From contig NZ_BQKC01000001.1 of NCBI RefSeq assembly GCF_022834715.1, positions 780,501 through 844,500 on the forward strand: a stretch of 64,000 nucleotides of DNA, given 5' to 3'. Of the stretch, positions 26,020 through 33,635 are shown piece by piece; position 1 is the first letter of the stretch; every line of letters starts with the position of its first letter. The stretch is from Granulimonas faecalis. Its GTDB lineage: Bacteria > Actinomycetota > Coriobacteriia > Coriobacteriales > Atopobiaceae. The translations under genes and the position numbers were made by a program. Under the pieces are notes generated by a model. That model worked only from the letters and a program-made list of their open reading frames with translations. It had not been told where the DNA came from and made no database searches.

Positions 26020-27141
26020 ATGAGGAAAGTCCTGCTCGTCTTTGGAACGAGGCCTGAGGCTATCAAGATGTGCCCGCTCGTCAGGGAACTGCAGATGCGT
26101 CCCGCCGAGTTTGAGTGCGTTGTGTGTGTCACGGGCCAGCACAGGGAGATGCTCGACCAGGTGCTCGAAGCGTTCGGTGTCGTGCCTGATTACGACTTGG
26201 CCCTCATGAGGCCGGGACAGACTCTGTCCGATGTCACCTGTGGTGTTCTTCAGGGCATGGGCTCGGTGCTTGATGAGGAGCGCCCGGACGTGGTTCTCGT
26301 GCACGGCGACACTACCACGAGCTTCGCAGCAGCCTTGTCTTGCTTCTATCAACGCGTTCCTGTGGGCCATGTTGAGGCCGGCCTGCGTACCCACGACCTC
26401 TCATCGCCTTGGCCGGAGGAGTTCAACCGCCAGGTGGTGGACATCGTGAGCGACTACTGGTTTGCTCCCACAGAGACGAGTAGAGCAAACCTTCTGGCCG
26501 AGGGGAAGCCTGTCGAACGCGTCTGGGTCACCGGAAATACCGGCATTGATGCGCTCGCAACCACAGTGAGGGAGGGCTATACGCATCCCGAGCTCGAGTG
26601 GGCGAGTGGAAGCCGCCTTATCCTGGTCACGGCGCACCGCCGTGAGAATCTCGGCGAACCTATGCATCATATGTTCCGGGCCATACGTCGAGTCATGGAG
26701 GAGCACCCTAATACCAAGGCCATCTACCCGATTCATATGAACCCGGAGGTCCGCGCCGCGGCCCATGCCGAGCTTGACGGCTTCGACCGCCTTCACATCA
26801 TCAACCCACTGGATGTCCTCGACTTCCATAACTTCATGGCAGCTTCAGACATCATACTCACCGACTCGGGTGGTATTCAGGAGGAGGCACCGGCGCTCGG
26901 CAAGCCGGTGCTCGTCATGCGCGATACTACCGAGCGCCCTGAGGGTGTGGAGGCTGGCACGCTCAAGCTCGTGGGCACCGACGAGGAAGCTGTCTATCGT
27001 GAGTTCTCTCGCCTGCTCTCGGACAGTGCAGAATATGCGGCTATGAGCAAGGCGAGCAACCCCTACGGCGACGGGCACGCGAGCGAGCGCATCGCTGACG
27101 TTCTGCAAACGCCTTCGAGCTCTGCGGACAAGGGGCGGTAA
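26020..27141 (+). CDS. wecB: UDP-N-acetylglucosamine 2-epimerase
   Basis: Non-hydrolysing epimerase of 373 residues that converts UDP-GlcNAc to UDP-ManNAc. Motifs: VLLVFGTRPEAIKMCPLV at the N-terminus, VHGDTTTSFAAAL, GHVEAGLRT, VTAHRRENLGEP and LTDSGGIQEEAPALGKPVL near residue 283. It starts nine bases after the dehydrogenase with GGGGGAG upstream. With WecC it defines a ManNAcA branch, so the polymer probably contains this acidic sugar. Confidence 0.95.
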   Translation: MRKVLLVFGTRPEAIKMCPLVRELQMRPAEFECVVCVTGQHREMLDQVLEAFGVVPDYDLALMRPGQTLSDVTCGVLQGMGSVLDEERPDVVLVHGDTTTSFAAALSCFYQRVPVGHVEAGLRTHDLSSPWPEEFNRQVVDIVSDYWFAPTETSRANLLAEGKPVERVWVTGNTGIDALATTVREGYTHPELEWASGSRLILVTAHRRENLGEPMHHMFRAIRRVMEEHPNTKAIYPIHMNPEVRAAAHAELDGFDRLHIINPLDVLDFHNFMAASDIILTDSGGIQEEAPALGKPVLVMRDTTERPEGVEAGTLKLVGTDEEAVYREFSRLLSDSAEYAAMSKASNPYGDGHASERIADVLQTPSSSADKGR

Positions 27142-27142
27142 C

Positions 27143-28267
27143 GTGGCTGTTCAGACTGACTGTTCTAAGAGGGAGCAGATTCGCGTCCTCTACTTCGCCA
27201 ACTGCAATAACTACCACACTCGTAAGTGGGCAGCTTTTTTTGCTGGCAGGGGCTGGGACGTTCATGTGGCCAGCCTGGAGGAGCCTAACAAGAACAGCGT
27301 CGGCGAGATTAACGGTGTCACTGTGCATTGGCTCTTCAACAGCGGCAATCGTCTTGGTAGCGATTTGCAGAAGCTCGGCTATCTCAGCACCTTTGGCGAG
27401 GCCCGAAGGCTGATCGAGTCGCTGAACCCAGACATCGTCCACGCTCATTATGCGTCGAGCTACGGCACCGTTTGCGCCGCCACATGCAGGCGCCCCTTCT
27501 ACCTTTCGGTTTGGGGAAGCGATGTCTACGACTTTCCTCGGAAGGGTCCTCTGCAACGTTTACTTCTTAAGAATGCCCTTTCTAAGGCGTCTTGGGTCAT
27601 GTCGACGAGCGCGGCCATGGCGGAGGAGACCCGTAAGTACACCGATAAGGACATCTATATCACACCCTTCGGCGTAGACATGGCACTCTTCAACCCCAGC
27701 AAGCGGGTGCCTCACGACGGTCTGCTCGTGGGCACAGTAAAGGCGCTAGAGGAAAAGTACGGCATCTCGGCGCTCCTGGAGGCGTGCGCCTTCGTTCACG
27801 ACCGAAGGCCGGACCTCGGTTTGAAGGTTCGTATAGCTGGCACTGGTGCCCGTGAGGCGGAGCTGAGGAATCAGGCGCGCCGCCTCGGTATGGACGGCTA
27901 TCTCGAGTGGCTCGGCTTTATTCCGCAGGAACAGGCTGCACGGGAGTGGGCTTCTTTTGACATCGCTCTGGTGCCGAGTAAGAGCGAGAGTTTTGGGGTC
28001 TCGGCTGTAGAGGCGCAAGCCTCGGGCACCCCGTTGGTTATCTCGGATGTTCCTGGCTTAATGGAGGCGTGCGACGGCGGAAATACTGCGCTGGTTGTGT
28101 CTCGAGATGACTCATCTGCGTTGGCGGGCGCGATTGAGCGTCTCGCTGATTGTCCAGCTCTTAGGAAGTCGATTGCGAAGAGAGGACTTGATTACGTTAG
28201 ATCGGTCTACGAGATAGGCGACTGTTTCGAAACTATCGAAAAAATCTATGCAGCTCATCTCGAGTAG
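27143..28267 (+). CDS. Glycosyltransferase family 4
   Basis: A 374-residue GT-B glycosyltransferase. N-terminal YFANCNNYHTRKWAAFFAGRG and DIVHAHYASSYGTVCA; C-terminal VTPFGVDMALFNPSKRV-type segment, LLVGTVKALEEKYGI, IAGTGAREAELR and the nucleotide-site ALVPSKSESFGVSAVEAQAS. GTG start two bases after wecB with AGGGGCGG upstream. The specific sugar is unknown. It is followed by a 206-bp AT-rich gap, the only sizeable one inside the variable block. Confidence 0.87.
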   Translation: MAVQTDCSKREQIRVLYFANCNNYHTRKWAAFFAGRGWDVHVASLEEPNKNSVGEINGVTVHWLFNSGNRLGSDLQKLGYLSTFGEARRLIESLNPDIVHAHYASSYGTVCAATCRRPFYLSVWGSDVYDFPRKGPLQRLLLKNALSKASWVMSTSAAMAEETRKYTDKDIYITPFGVDMALFNPSKRVPHDGLLVGTVKALEEKYGISALLEACAFVHDRRPDLGLKVRIAGTGAREAELRNQARRLGMDGYLEWLGFIPQEQAAREWASFDIALVPSKSESFGVSAVEAQASGTPLVISDVPGLMEACDGGNTALVVSRDDSSALAGAIERLADCPALRKSIAKRGLDYVRSVYEIGDCFETIEKIYAAHLE

Positions 28268-28473
28268 CAGCAGGAAACAATCGCTCAAGCTAGCGGCGAG
28301 GGCGAAATGGAACGTGAGCATAATCGTTTCAGATTATGAAAGCAAGTAAGGCTTGCTGATGACAGGTGTTATGGCCTGCTAGCCTCTGTATCGGCGACCC
28401 ATTGTTCTCGTTACTCGTGCCTATGCGTACGGTCTGATTCAGCGAATCCAGAATATAGTAGGATTATTGAATT
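28268..28473 (+). other. AT-rich intergenic gap inside the polysaccharide block
   Basis: No gene, tRNA or strong hairpin recognised. GC content drops further here and stays low to 32,220. It may mark a join between two acquired segments, and could hold a weak promoter for the four downstream genes. Confidence 0.4.
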
Positions 28474-29712
28474 ATGTTGCTACTGCTGATCTCAAGCTGT
28501 ATCTGTGTGTCACTTCTAGAAAAAAGAATATTTGGAACAATATATCTACCAACATCGATAATATTTTGGCCAATTATCGTTGCTGCTGTTGCTCTGTCGA
28601 TTTTGGGCCCGTCATTCGGATTTCATCAGATTACTGACGCGTCTCTATTCCCATTGATACTAGGTCTCTACGGCGTATTCTTTGGAGAAATAATAGGTGC
28701 TAGCTTGAAGAATTCTCTGGCTAGGACCAGGACCCAGTGCTCTTTGCAAGCCAGCATCAATTCCGCTGTTGGAATGACGGAGATGCTGCCTCGTCGTCTG
28801 GTTTTGAGCGTAGTGGGCGTGTGTCTTTGTTTTGGTCTAGTTCGCCTTTTAGGTCTATTGGGAAGTGTCGGCGCTTCGCACTATTTTGCAAGCGATGGAT
28901 TGGACGGCATCTTGCTGACGGGTCCTGTCGCTCATATAGTCCTGGTGGGCTACGCACTCTGCCCTTTGCTGCTAAGGGACGCTTTAATGTCCCATTCAAA
29001 AATACCCTGGCTCCTGTGGGCCGGTTACATACTTTTGATGTTCTGTACTATGGTTAAATATCACCCAATTTTTCTCATTATAGCCTCGGTGATCTACTGC
29101 TTGATAACTGATACGCCAGGAGCGCGTCGCTTAGTGCCGATGCTTGCCATTCTTCCAATCGTCATCTTCATGTCAGTATATATCGTGAATTTCATGTCCA
29201 GTAACTCTGTTATTAGATCAGAATACCTAGTCACGCATCTGATGAATTACCTGTTTGGAGGGACACTATATAGCTCAATTGTAGGTATGACATTTCTGCC
29301 GACATCCGTTACTCCAGTTGTCATGTTGGTTGCCCAATTTGCGCCATTGCCAAATTTGGTCTGGAACTCGCTTACGGGAGCAACTCTCTTTGAAATTCCG
29401 CAGATTCCTTTCCTTGTCCTGGGTCCCAATGGAGAGACAGGAAACGTCTGCAATTTAATAACTGTATTCTTCTTACAGGGCAATTGGCTGGTGTCGTTCA
29501 TTTGCGTTGCGTTTATTGGGTTCATCGCTTCGGTTGCTATGTATAGAATACAAAACAGTCTTACTGGCGCATTTCTTGCAGCTGCGCTCCTCCTGGCCTT
29601 TTTTGGCGACTATTTCACACTAACTCCTGTTTGGGAGGTACTGTTGCTTTCATCAGTACTGCCGCTGTTTTTATCTGTCCTATCTGTTCGAAGAAAGGAC
29701 GCAGGTGTGTAA
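28474..29712 (+). CDS. Polytopic membrane protein, probable polysaccharide polymerase (Wzy)
   Basis: A 412-residue protein with about ten hydrophobic segments and no cytoplasmic domain of note. Sequence similarity to a named family is not obvious to me, but Wzy polymerases are very divergent and are recognised by topology and context. Here a polytopic protein of typical Wzy length lies in a locus that has a flippase and glycosyltransferases but no other polymerase candidate. A long loop around residues 245-340 could be the extracytoplasmic catalytic loop. TAGGATT precedes the ATG. Strongly AT-rich compared with the chromosome. Confidence 0.65.
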   Translation: MLLLLISSCICVSLLEKRIFGTIYLPTSIIFWPIIVAAVALSILGPSFGFHQITDASLFPLILGLYGVFFGEIIGASLKNSLARTRTQCSLQASINSAVGMTEMLPRRLVLSVVGVCLCFGLVRLLGLLGSVGASHYFASDGLDGILLTGPVAHIVLVGYALCPLLLRDALMSHSKIPWLLWAGYILLMFCTMVKYHPIFLIIASVIYCLITDTPGARRLVPMLAILPIVIFMSVYIVNFMSSNSVIRSEYLVTHLMNYLFGGTLYSSIVGMTFLPTSVTPVVMLVAQFAPLPNLVWNSLTGATLFEIPQIPFLVLGPNGETGNVCNLITVFFLQGNWLVSFICVAFIGFIASVAMYRIQNSLTGAFLAAALLLAFFGDYFTLTPVWEVLLLSSVLPLFLSVLSVRRKDAGV

Positions 29713-30802
29713 TAAAGTTGCGATCTGCATTTTGAATTACAACGGGTCAAAAGATACGATAGATTGCATTCGCTCCATCAAGAAGTACGAGTGTTGTCTT
29801 GAATTTCAGATTCTCATTTACGATAATAACTCTATTTCAGATGATTTAGAAACGCTTCGTGACGCCTTGGCTTGCGAGTTCTTTTCCTTTTTTGAAATCA
29901 ATCCTGATTCTATAGATGATGATGAGCTAGTAAGAGCATCAGATAGCTCCTGCATATTATTCTCTGGTACAGAGAACCTGGGTTTTGCTAAAGCGAATAA
30001 TTGGCTAATGCGGTTTGCCTTGAATGAAGGTTTCGATCATGTTGTGCTTCTGAACAACGATACAGAGCTTGTGGACGATTCCATTTCGAAGCTGCTTAAA
30101 GCCTATAGCGATCCGACTGTTCAGTGCGATTACGCAACAACGGATATCCGTTTTTACTCTGATCCGGAAAAGAGTTGGAATGCAGGCGGGTCAATCTTTT
30201 TTGGAACGAGACGGTATTATAGGGAAACAGATGTCCTGAGATTTCAAAAGCGGGGAGAGCTATTCCCTCGTGTGGAGTTCATCACTGGTTGCTTTCTCCT
30301 CTTAGACAGGAGAGCCATAAAAAAATTGGGGTTCCTTTCCGAAGACTTTTTCTTTGGGGAAGAAGACTATGAATTTGCACTTCGCGCAAAGGAGAAGGGT
30401 GCTGTAGGCCGGGTGCTCCTTAGCACCCATATTCTTCATAAGGTTGGGGCCACTGCTTCACGTTCGAGTGCTAATCGTATCTTATCTCGTGATTATGTTC
30501 ATAGGCTCAACCGAGTTATCGATATGAAGCATTATTATCGACCCTTGAGGTGGAAGCTTTGGCTTGCCATCACTTCTGTCTATTACTTCGTTGACTCCAT
30601 AAAACGGCTTGGTCTTGGCAGAAAAGAGGCCACCGCATATGTCGGTAACATTGTCAGATTAGGCTCCGTTCTAAATAGAGTTAGCAAGGACACCTTTGAG
30701 CGGTTGATAACTATGGACAGGCAAGCTCTTGTTACCTGCTTTGACGATGAGACGCTAGACCTCTTCGCGAATTTGCCAAGTTGCCCTGTAGTGGATAAAT
30801 AA
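29705..30802 (+). CDS. Glycosyltransferase family 2
   Basis: A 365-residue GT-A enzyme. VAICILNYNGSKDTIDCIRS opens the nucleotide-binding fold, FAKANNWLMRFAL resembles the GfxxgcN motif of rhamnosyl- and related transferases, and LLNNDTELVDD holds the DxD-type metal site near residue 120. FITGCFLLLDRRAIKKLGFL and EDYEFALRAKEKG complete the family pattern. The GTG start overlaps the preceding gene by eight bases and has AAAGGACGC upstream. The sugar is unknown. Confidence 0.88.
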   Translation: MCNKVAICILNYNGSKDTIDCIRSIKKYECCLEFQILIYDNNSISDDLETLRDALACEFFSFFEINPDSIDDDELVRASDSSCILFSGTENLGFAKANNWLMRFALNEGFDHVVLLNNDTELVDDSISKLLKAYSDPTVQCDYATTDIRFYSDPEKSWNAGGSIFFGTRRYYRETDVLRFQKRGELFPRVEFITGCFLLLDRRAIKKLGFLSEDFFFGEEDYEFALRAKEKGAVGRVLLSTHILHKVGATASRSSANRILSRDYVHRLNRVIDMKHYYRPLRWKLWLAITSVYYFVDSIKRLGLGRKEATAYVGNIVRLGSVLNRVSKDTFERLITMDRQALVTCFDDETLDLFANLPSCPVVDK

Positions 30803-32223
30803 TGAACTATCGATCTCTTGCCAGGAATGCCGGTGCAGCCTTTTTGGCTCAAGGTGTGGCAATGCTGCTTAGTATTGTTCAAACTCTTCTTGTCCCCAAG
30901 CTGCTTGGGATTGAAGAGTACGGCTACTGGCAATTGTTCTTGTTTTACACATCGTACGTAGGCTTCGCTCACCTAGGTCTTAACGATGGTGTCTATCTTG
31001 TCAAGGGAGGACAGAGGCGTGGTGATGTTGATAAACGCTCTGTCGCTTCACAATTTGCAGTAGGCATTACTTTCCAGCTCATTTTAGCCTTTATTATTAT
31101 TTCAGTCGCGATTGCTGGGGGCTTTGGGAGAGACCGTGAGTTCGTTGTCTCCTGTACCGGTATTTTTCTGGTTGTTCAGAACAGCGCCTACTTCTTGATG
31201 TACCTCCTGCAAGCTATGAACGAGACAAAGAGGTCGTCATTTTCAACCATTGTGGGGCGTTTGGCCTTCCTGGTACCGCTAATCTCCCTTTTGGTAATTC
31301 GGTGCGATTCGTACAAACCCTTTGTAATTGCATATATGTTGTCAAGCGTTGTGCAGCTTGCGTATTGTGCATGGTTTTGTAGGGATTTCTTTGGGTCTGG
31401 TCTGGAGCCTTTGCCTGTCGCTGTTCGCCAGGCTGTTGTATCGGTTCGTGTTGGCAGCAGGCTTATGCTGGCCAACATCGCCAGTCAGCTAATTCTTGGT
31501 ATTGCGCGTTTTGCATCCGATGTTGTTTGGGGAATTGAGGCGTTCGGTGAGTTCTCATTTGCAATATCTATGGTCAATTTCTTCTTGGCTTTTGTAAGCC
31601 AGGCATCAATGGTGCTATTTCCTGCGCTCCGCCAGGCAAGTCCCGGAGAGGTGCAGGGTTTTTTCCGCAATTCCAGAGATATTCTGTCTCTTGTATTCCC
31701 GGTGGTTTACGCGCTCTATTTCCCAATGGTGTCCTTACTTTCACTGTGGTTGCCTCGATATGCCACGAGTTTCTTTTACTTTATTTACCTAATTCCAATT
31801 TGCGTTTTCGATAGTAAAATGAATATATGTTGTACTACTTTTTTTAAAGTGATCAGGGAAGAGAAGAAACTTCTGCTAGTGAATGTGTTTACTTGCATAT
31901 TTAGCGGTGCAGTTGCCTTGGTCGGCATTTTTGTTTTTGACAGCATCGATGTGGTCATCTCTGGAGCAGTCATTTCTATAATTTTGCGTAGCCTATGGTC
32001 TGAGAACTACCTTGAAAAACGGTTGGAAGCACCCTCGCTGCATGGTGTGGAGGCGGGAGAACTGCTTCTTACTTGTATTTTTATTACGTCTGCCGTTTTA
32101 TTGCCAGGTTATCTGGCTTTTATTGTTTATCTGTCTGCTTATGCAGTTTATCTATTCCTTTTCAAGGAGCGACTTATCAGGGTGGTTGGTAAGTTGCTCA
32201 ATGTGATATCAGGGGACATCTGA
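30802..32223 (+). CDS. Polysaccharide flippase (Wzx-like, MOP superfamily)
   Basis: A 473-residue protein with about 12 transmembrane segments that moves lipid-linked repeat units across the membrane. The N-terminus ARNAGAAFLAQGVAMLLSIV and LLGIEEYGYWQLFLFY match the polysaccharide synthesis (PST) branch of the MOP superfamily. The start overlaps the glycosyltransferase stop by one base (TAATG). The TGA stop at 32221-32223 lies at the point where GC content jumps back up and an unrelated gene fragment begins, so the last residues may differ from relatives. Confidence 0.88.
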   Translation: MNYRSLARNAGAAFLAQGVAMLLSIVQTLLVPKLLGIEEYGYWQLFLFYTSYVGFAHLGLNDGVYLVKGGQRRGDVDKRSVASQFAVGITFQLILAFIIISVAIAGGFGRDREFVVSCTGIFLVVQNSAYFLMYLLQAMNETKRSSFSTIVGRLAFLVPLISLLVIRCDSYKPFVIAYMLSSVVQLAYCAWFCRDFFGSGLEPLPVAVRQAVVSVRVGSRLMLANIASQLILGIARFASDVVWGIEAFGEFSFAISMVNFFLAFVSQASMVLFPALRQASPGEVQGFFRNSRDILSLVFPVVYALYFPMVSLLSLWLPRYATSFFYFIYLIPICVFDSKMNICCTTFFKVIREEKKLLLVNVFTCIFSGAVALVGIFVFDSIDVVISGAVISIILRSLWSENYLEKRLEAPSLHGVEAGELLLTCIFITSAVLLPGYLAFIVYLSAYAVYLFLFKERLIRVVGKLLNVISGDI

Positions 32224-32551
32224 GCGCAACGGCTTCGACCTCGTGGCCGTCTGCGACGTGCTGCCCGAGCGCATGGAGTCGCTCCTGGCCAAGCACGGCC
32301 TCGAGGGCGACCGCTCCATCGCCCGCTACACCGATTACCGGCAGATGCTGGCCGAGCACCCCGAGATCGAGCTCGCAGCCGTGGCCACCGAGAGCGGCGA
32401 GCACGCCGGGATCGCCCTGGACCTCATAGACGCCGGGGTGAACTGCATCGTGGAGAAGCCCCTGGCCATGGCCATGGCCGATGCCGACGAGATCGTGCGC
32501 CGGGCCGACGAGGCCGGCGTCCTCGAGGGCGAAATGTCCCCGCTCTCTTAG
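32222..32551 (+). pseudogene. Remnant of a Gfo/Idh/MocA-family oxidoreductase
   Basis: An open frame from 32222 reads ERNGFDLVAVCDVLPERME and then the central Rossmann-fold part, including AAVATESGEHAGIALDLIDAG and the family motif VEKPLAMAMADADEI. The first about 20 residues with the GxGxxG dinucleotide motif are missing and the frame ends shortly after EAGVLEGE, losing the whole C-terminal domain. It begins within two bases of the flippase stop. High GC, unlike the block to its left. Nucleotide-sugar oxidoreductases are common in such loci, so this is probably a relic of an older version. Confidence 0.75.
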
Positions 32552-32580
32552 CGGGAAGGGTAGGGAAGGGTTTCCCGCCG

Positions 32581-33036
32581 CTACCCCAGCTGCTTCCGCA
32601 TCCAGCGGTGTTCCACGTGCTCGTCCAGCTCTACGGGCCCGTACGGTTCGTAGCCCGCGCGCCCGTAGAAGGGGATGGCGGCCAGCTGGGCGTGCAGGTG
32701 CAGCTCCCTCGCACCGCGCATCCTGGCCTCCTCCTCGCTGTAGGCGAGGATCTTCGACCCCAGACCGCCGTGGCGGTGCTCGGGCACCACGGCCAGGCGT
32801 CCAAAGACCCAGCGGCCCTCCTCGGTGACAACGCCCGGCTCCAGCTCCGAGGGGAACACGCGGGCGCAGCCTACGGGGTTGTCGTCGGCGTCCCGCACGG
32901 CCACCTCCAGGGTGCGCGGGTCTTGGTCCACGCCGTCAAACTCGTTCTGAAAGCCCTGCTCCTCCATGAACACGCGGATGCGCACGGCCTTGGCGCCGTC
33001 AAAGTCGTCGGGGCGGTAGGTGAGGGTCTCGGCCAT
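32581..33036 (-). CDS. GNAT-family N-acetyltransferase (ElaA-like)
   Basis: A 151-residue acetyltransferase. VRIRVFMEEQGFQNEFDGVDQD at the N-terminus matches the ElaA/YjcF subgroup. RLAVVPEHRHGGLGSKIL is the acetyl-CoA pyrophosphate-binding motif A, and AQLAAIPFYGRAGYEPYG is motif B. ATG 33036 has AAGGAG four bases upstream; a longer frame lacks a site. Substrate unknown. Confidence 0.87.
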   Translation of the reverse strand: MAETLTYRPDDFDGAKAVRIRVFMEEQGFQNEFDGVDQDPRTLEVAVRDADDNPVGCARVFPSELEPGVVTEEGRWVFGRLAVVPEHRHGGLGSKILAYSEEEARMRGARELHLHAQLAAIPFYGRAGYEPYGPVELDEHVEHRWMRKQLG

Positions 33037-33103
33037 GGGGCTCCTTAGGGTCGAAGGGCTAACGCTATCGGTCATACGCTTGGGTGGTACCCCGAGGTGG
33101 TTG

Positions 33104-33391
33104 TCAAACTTCTTCATACAACACCCGCCCGTCCCGGGCCACGGCGTCCCGGAGCTCCTGGGACGCCGGCCCGTCGAGGTTCACCACGTCCACCTGGAGG
33201 AGCGACCACAGGTCTTCCTGCAGCGTCTCCTCAAACCCGGGGAAGTCGGGGCACCCCTCAACGGCAAGGTCGATGTCGCTCTTTGGCAGGTTGGTCCCGC
33301 GGCCGCGGGAGCCAAACAGCGTGACCCTGCCCACGCCGGCCGCCTGGGCCAGCTCGGCTATCTGCCTGTAGACCTGCTCGATGGGAACCAC
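33104..33391 (-). CDS. Minimal nucleotidyltransferase domain protein (MNT)
   Basis: A 95-residue protein with the GSRGRGTNLPKSDIDLAV motif of the nucleotidyltransferase superfamily (first two acidic residues in SDIDL, third probably in QVDVVNLDG). Such MNT proteins are usually half of HEPN-MNT toxin-antitoxin pairs, where they AMPylate the HEPN toxin. No HEPN-like gene is adjacent; the next gene on the strand is the acetyltransferase. GTG 33391 is chosen for AAGGAGG four bases upstream; ATG 33412 in frame is possible. Function remains open. Confidence 0.78.
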   Translation of the reverse strand: MVPIEQVYRQIAELAQAAGVGRVTLFGSRGRGTNLPKSDIDLAVEGCPDFPGFEETLQEDLWSLLQVDVVNLDGPASQELRDAVARDGRVLYEEV

Positions 33392-33635
33392 GGTGCCTCC
33401 TTCTGACCCCATGGTAGGGGAACGGGGGGATAGGGGAAGGCACAGATGGGGCGGAGGGATCCTCGCAACTTTCCCGCTATCTCTGACGTCCGGATGAAAC
33501 CGCCGCTCGTTGCCTGCCCGGCACCTCCGCCGCTGTAAACTGATGGCACTTGGGCCGCCGGGGGCGGCCCTTCCAGGCGGGCCCACAACCGCTGACCCAA
33601 CTGCATAGCCGCCAAAAAGACCGAGGAGGATCTTC

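Noticed and set aside
32581-33391. Acetyltransferase plus nucleotidyltransferase as a toxin-antitoxin pair
   Set aside because: The acetyltransferase is ElaA-like, not a TacT-type toxin, and there is a 67-bp gap with independent ribosome sites; no evidence links them.
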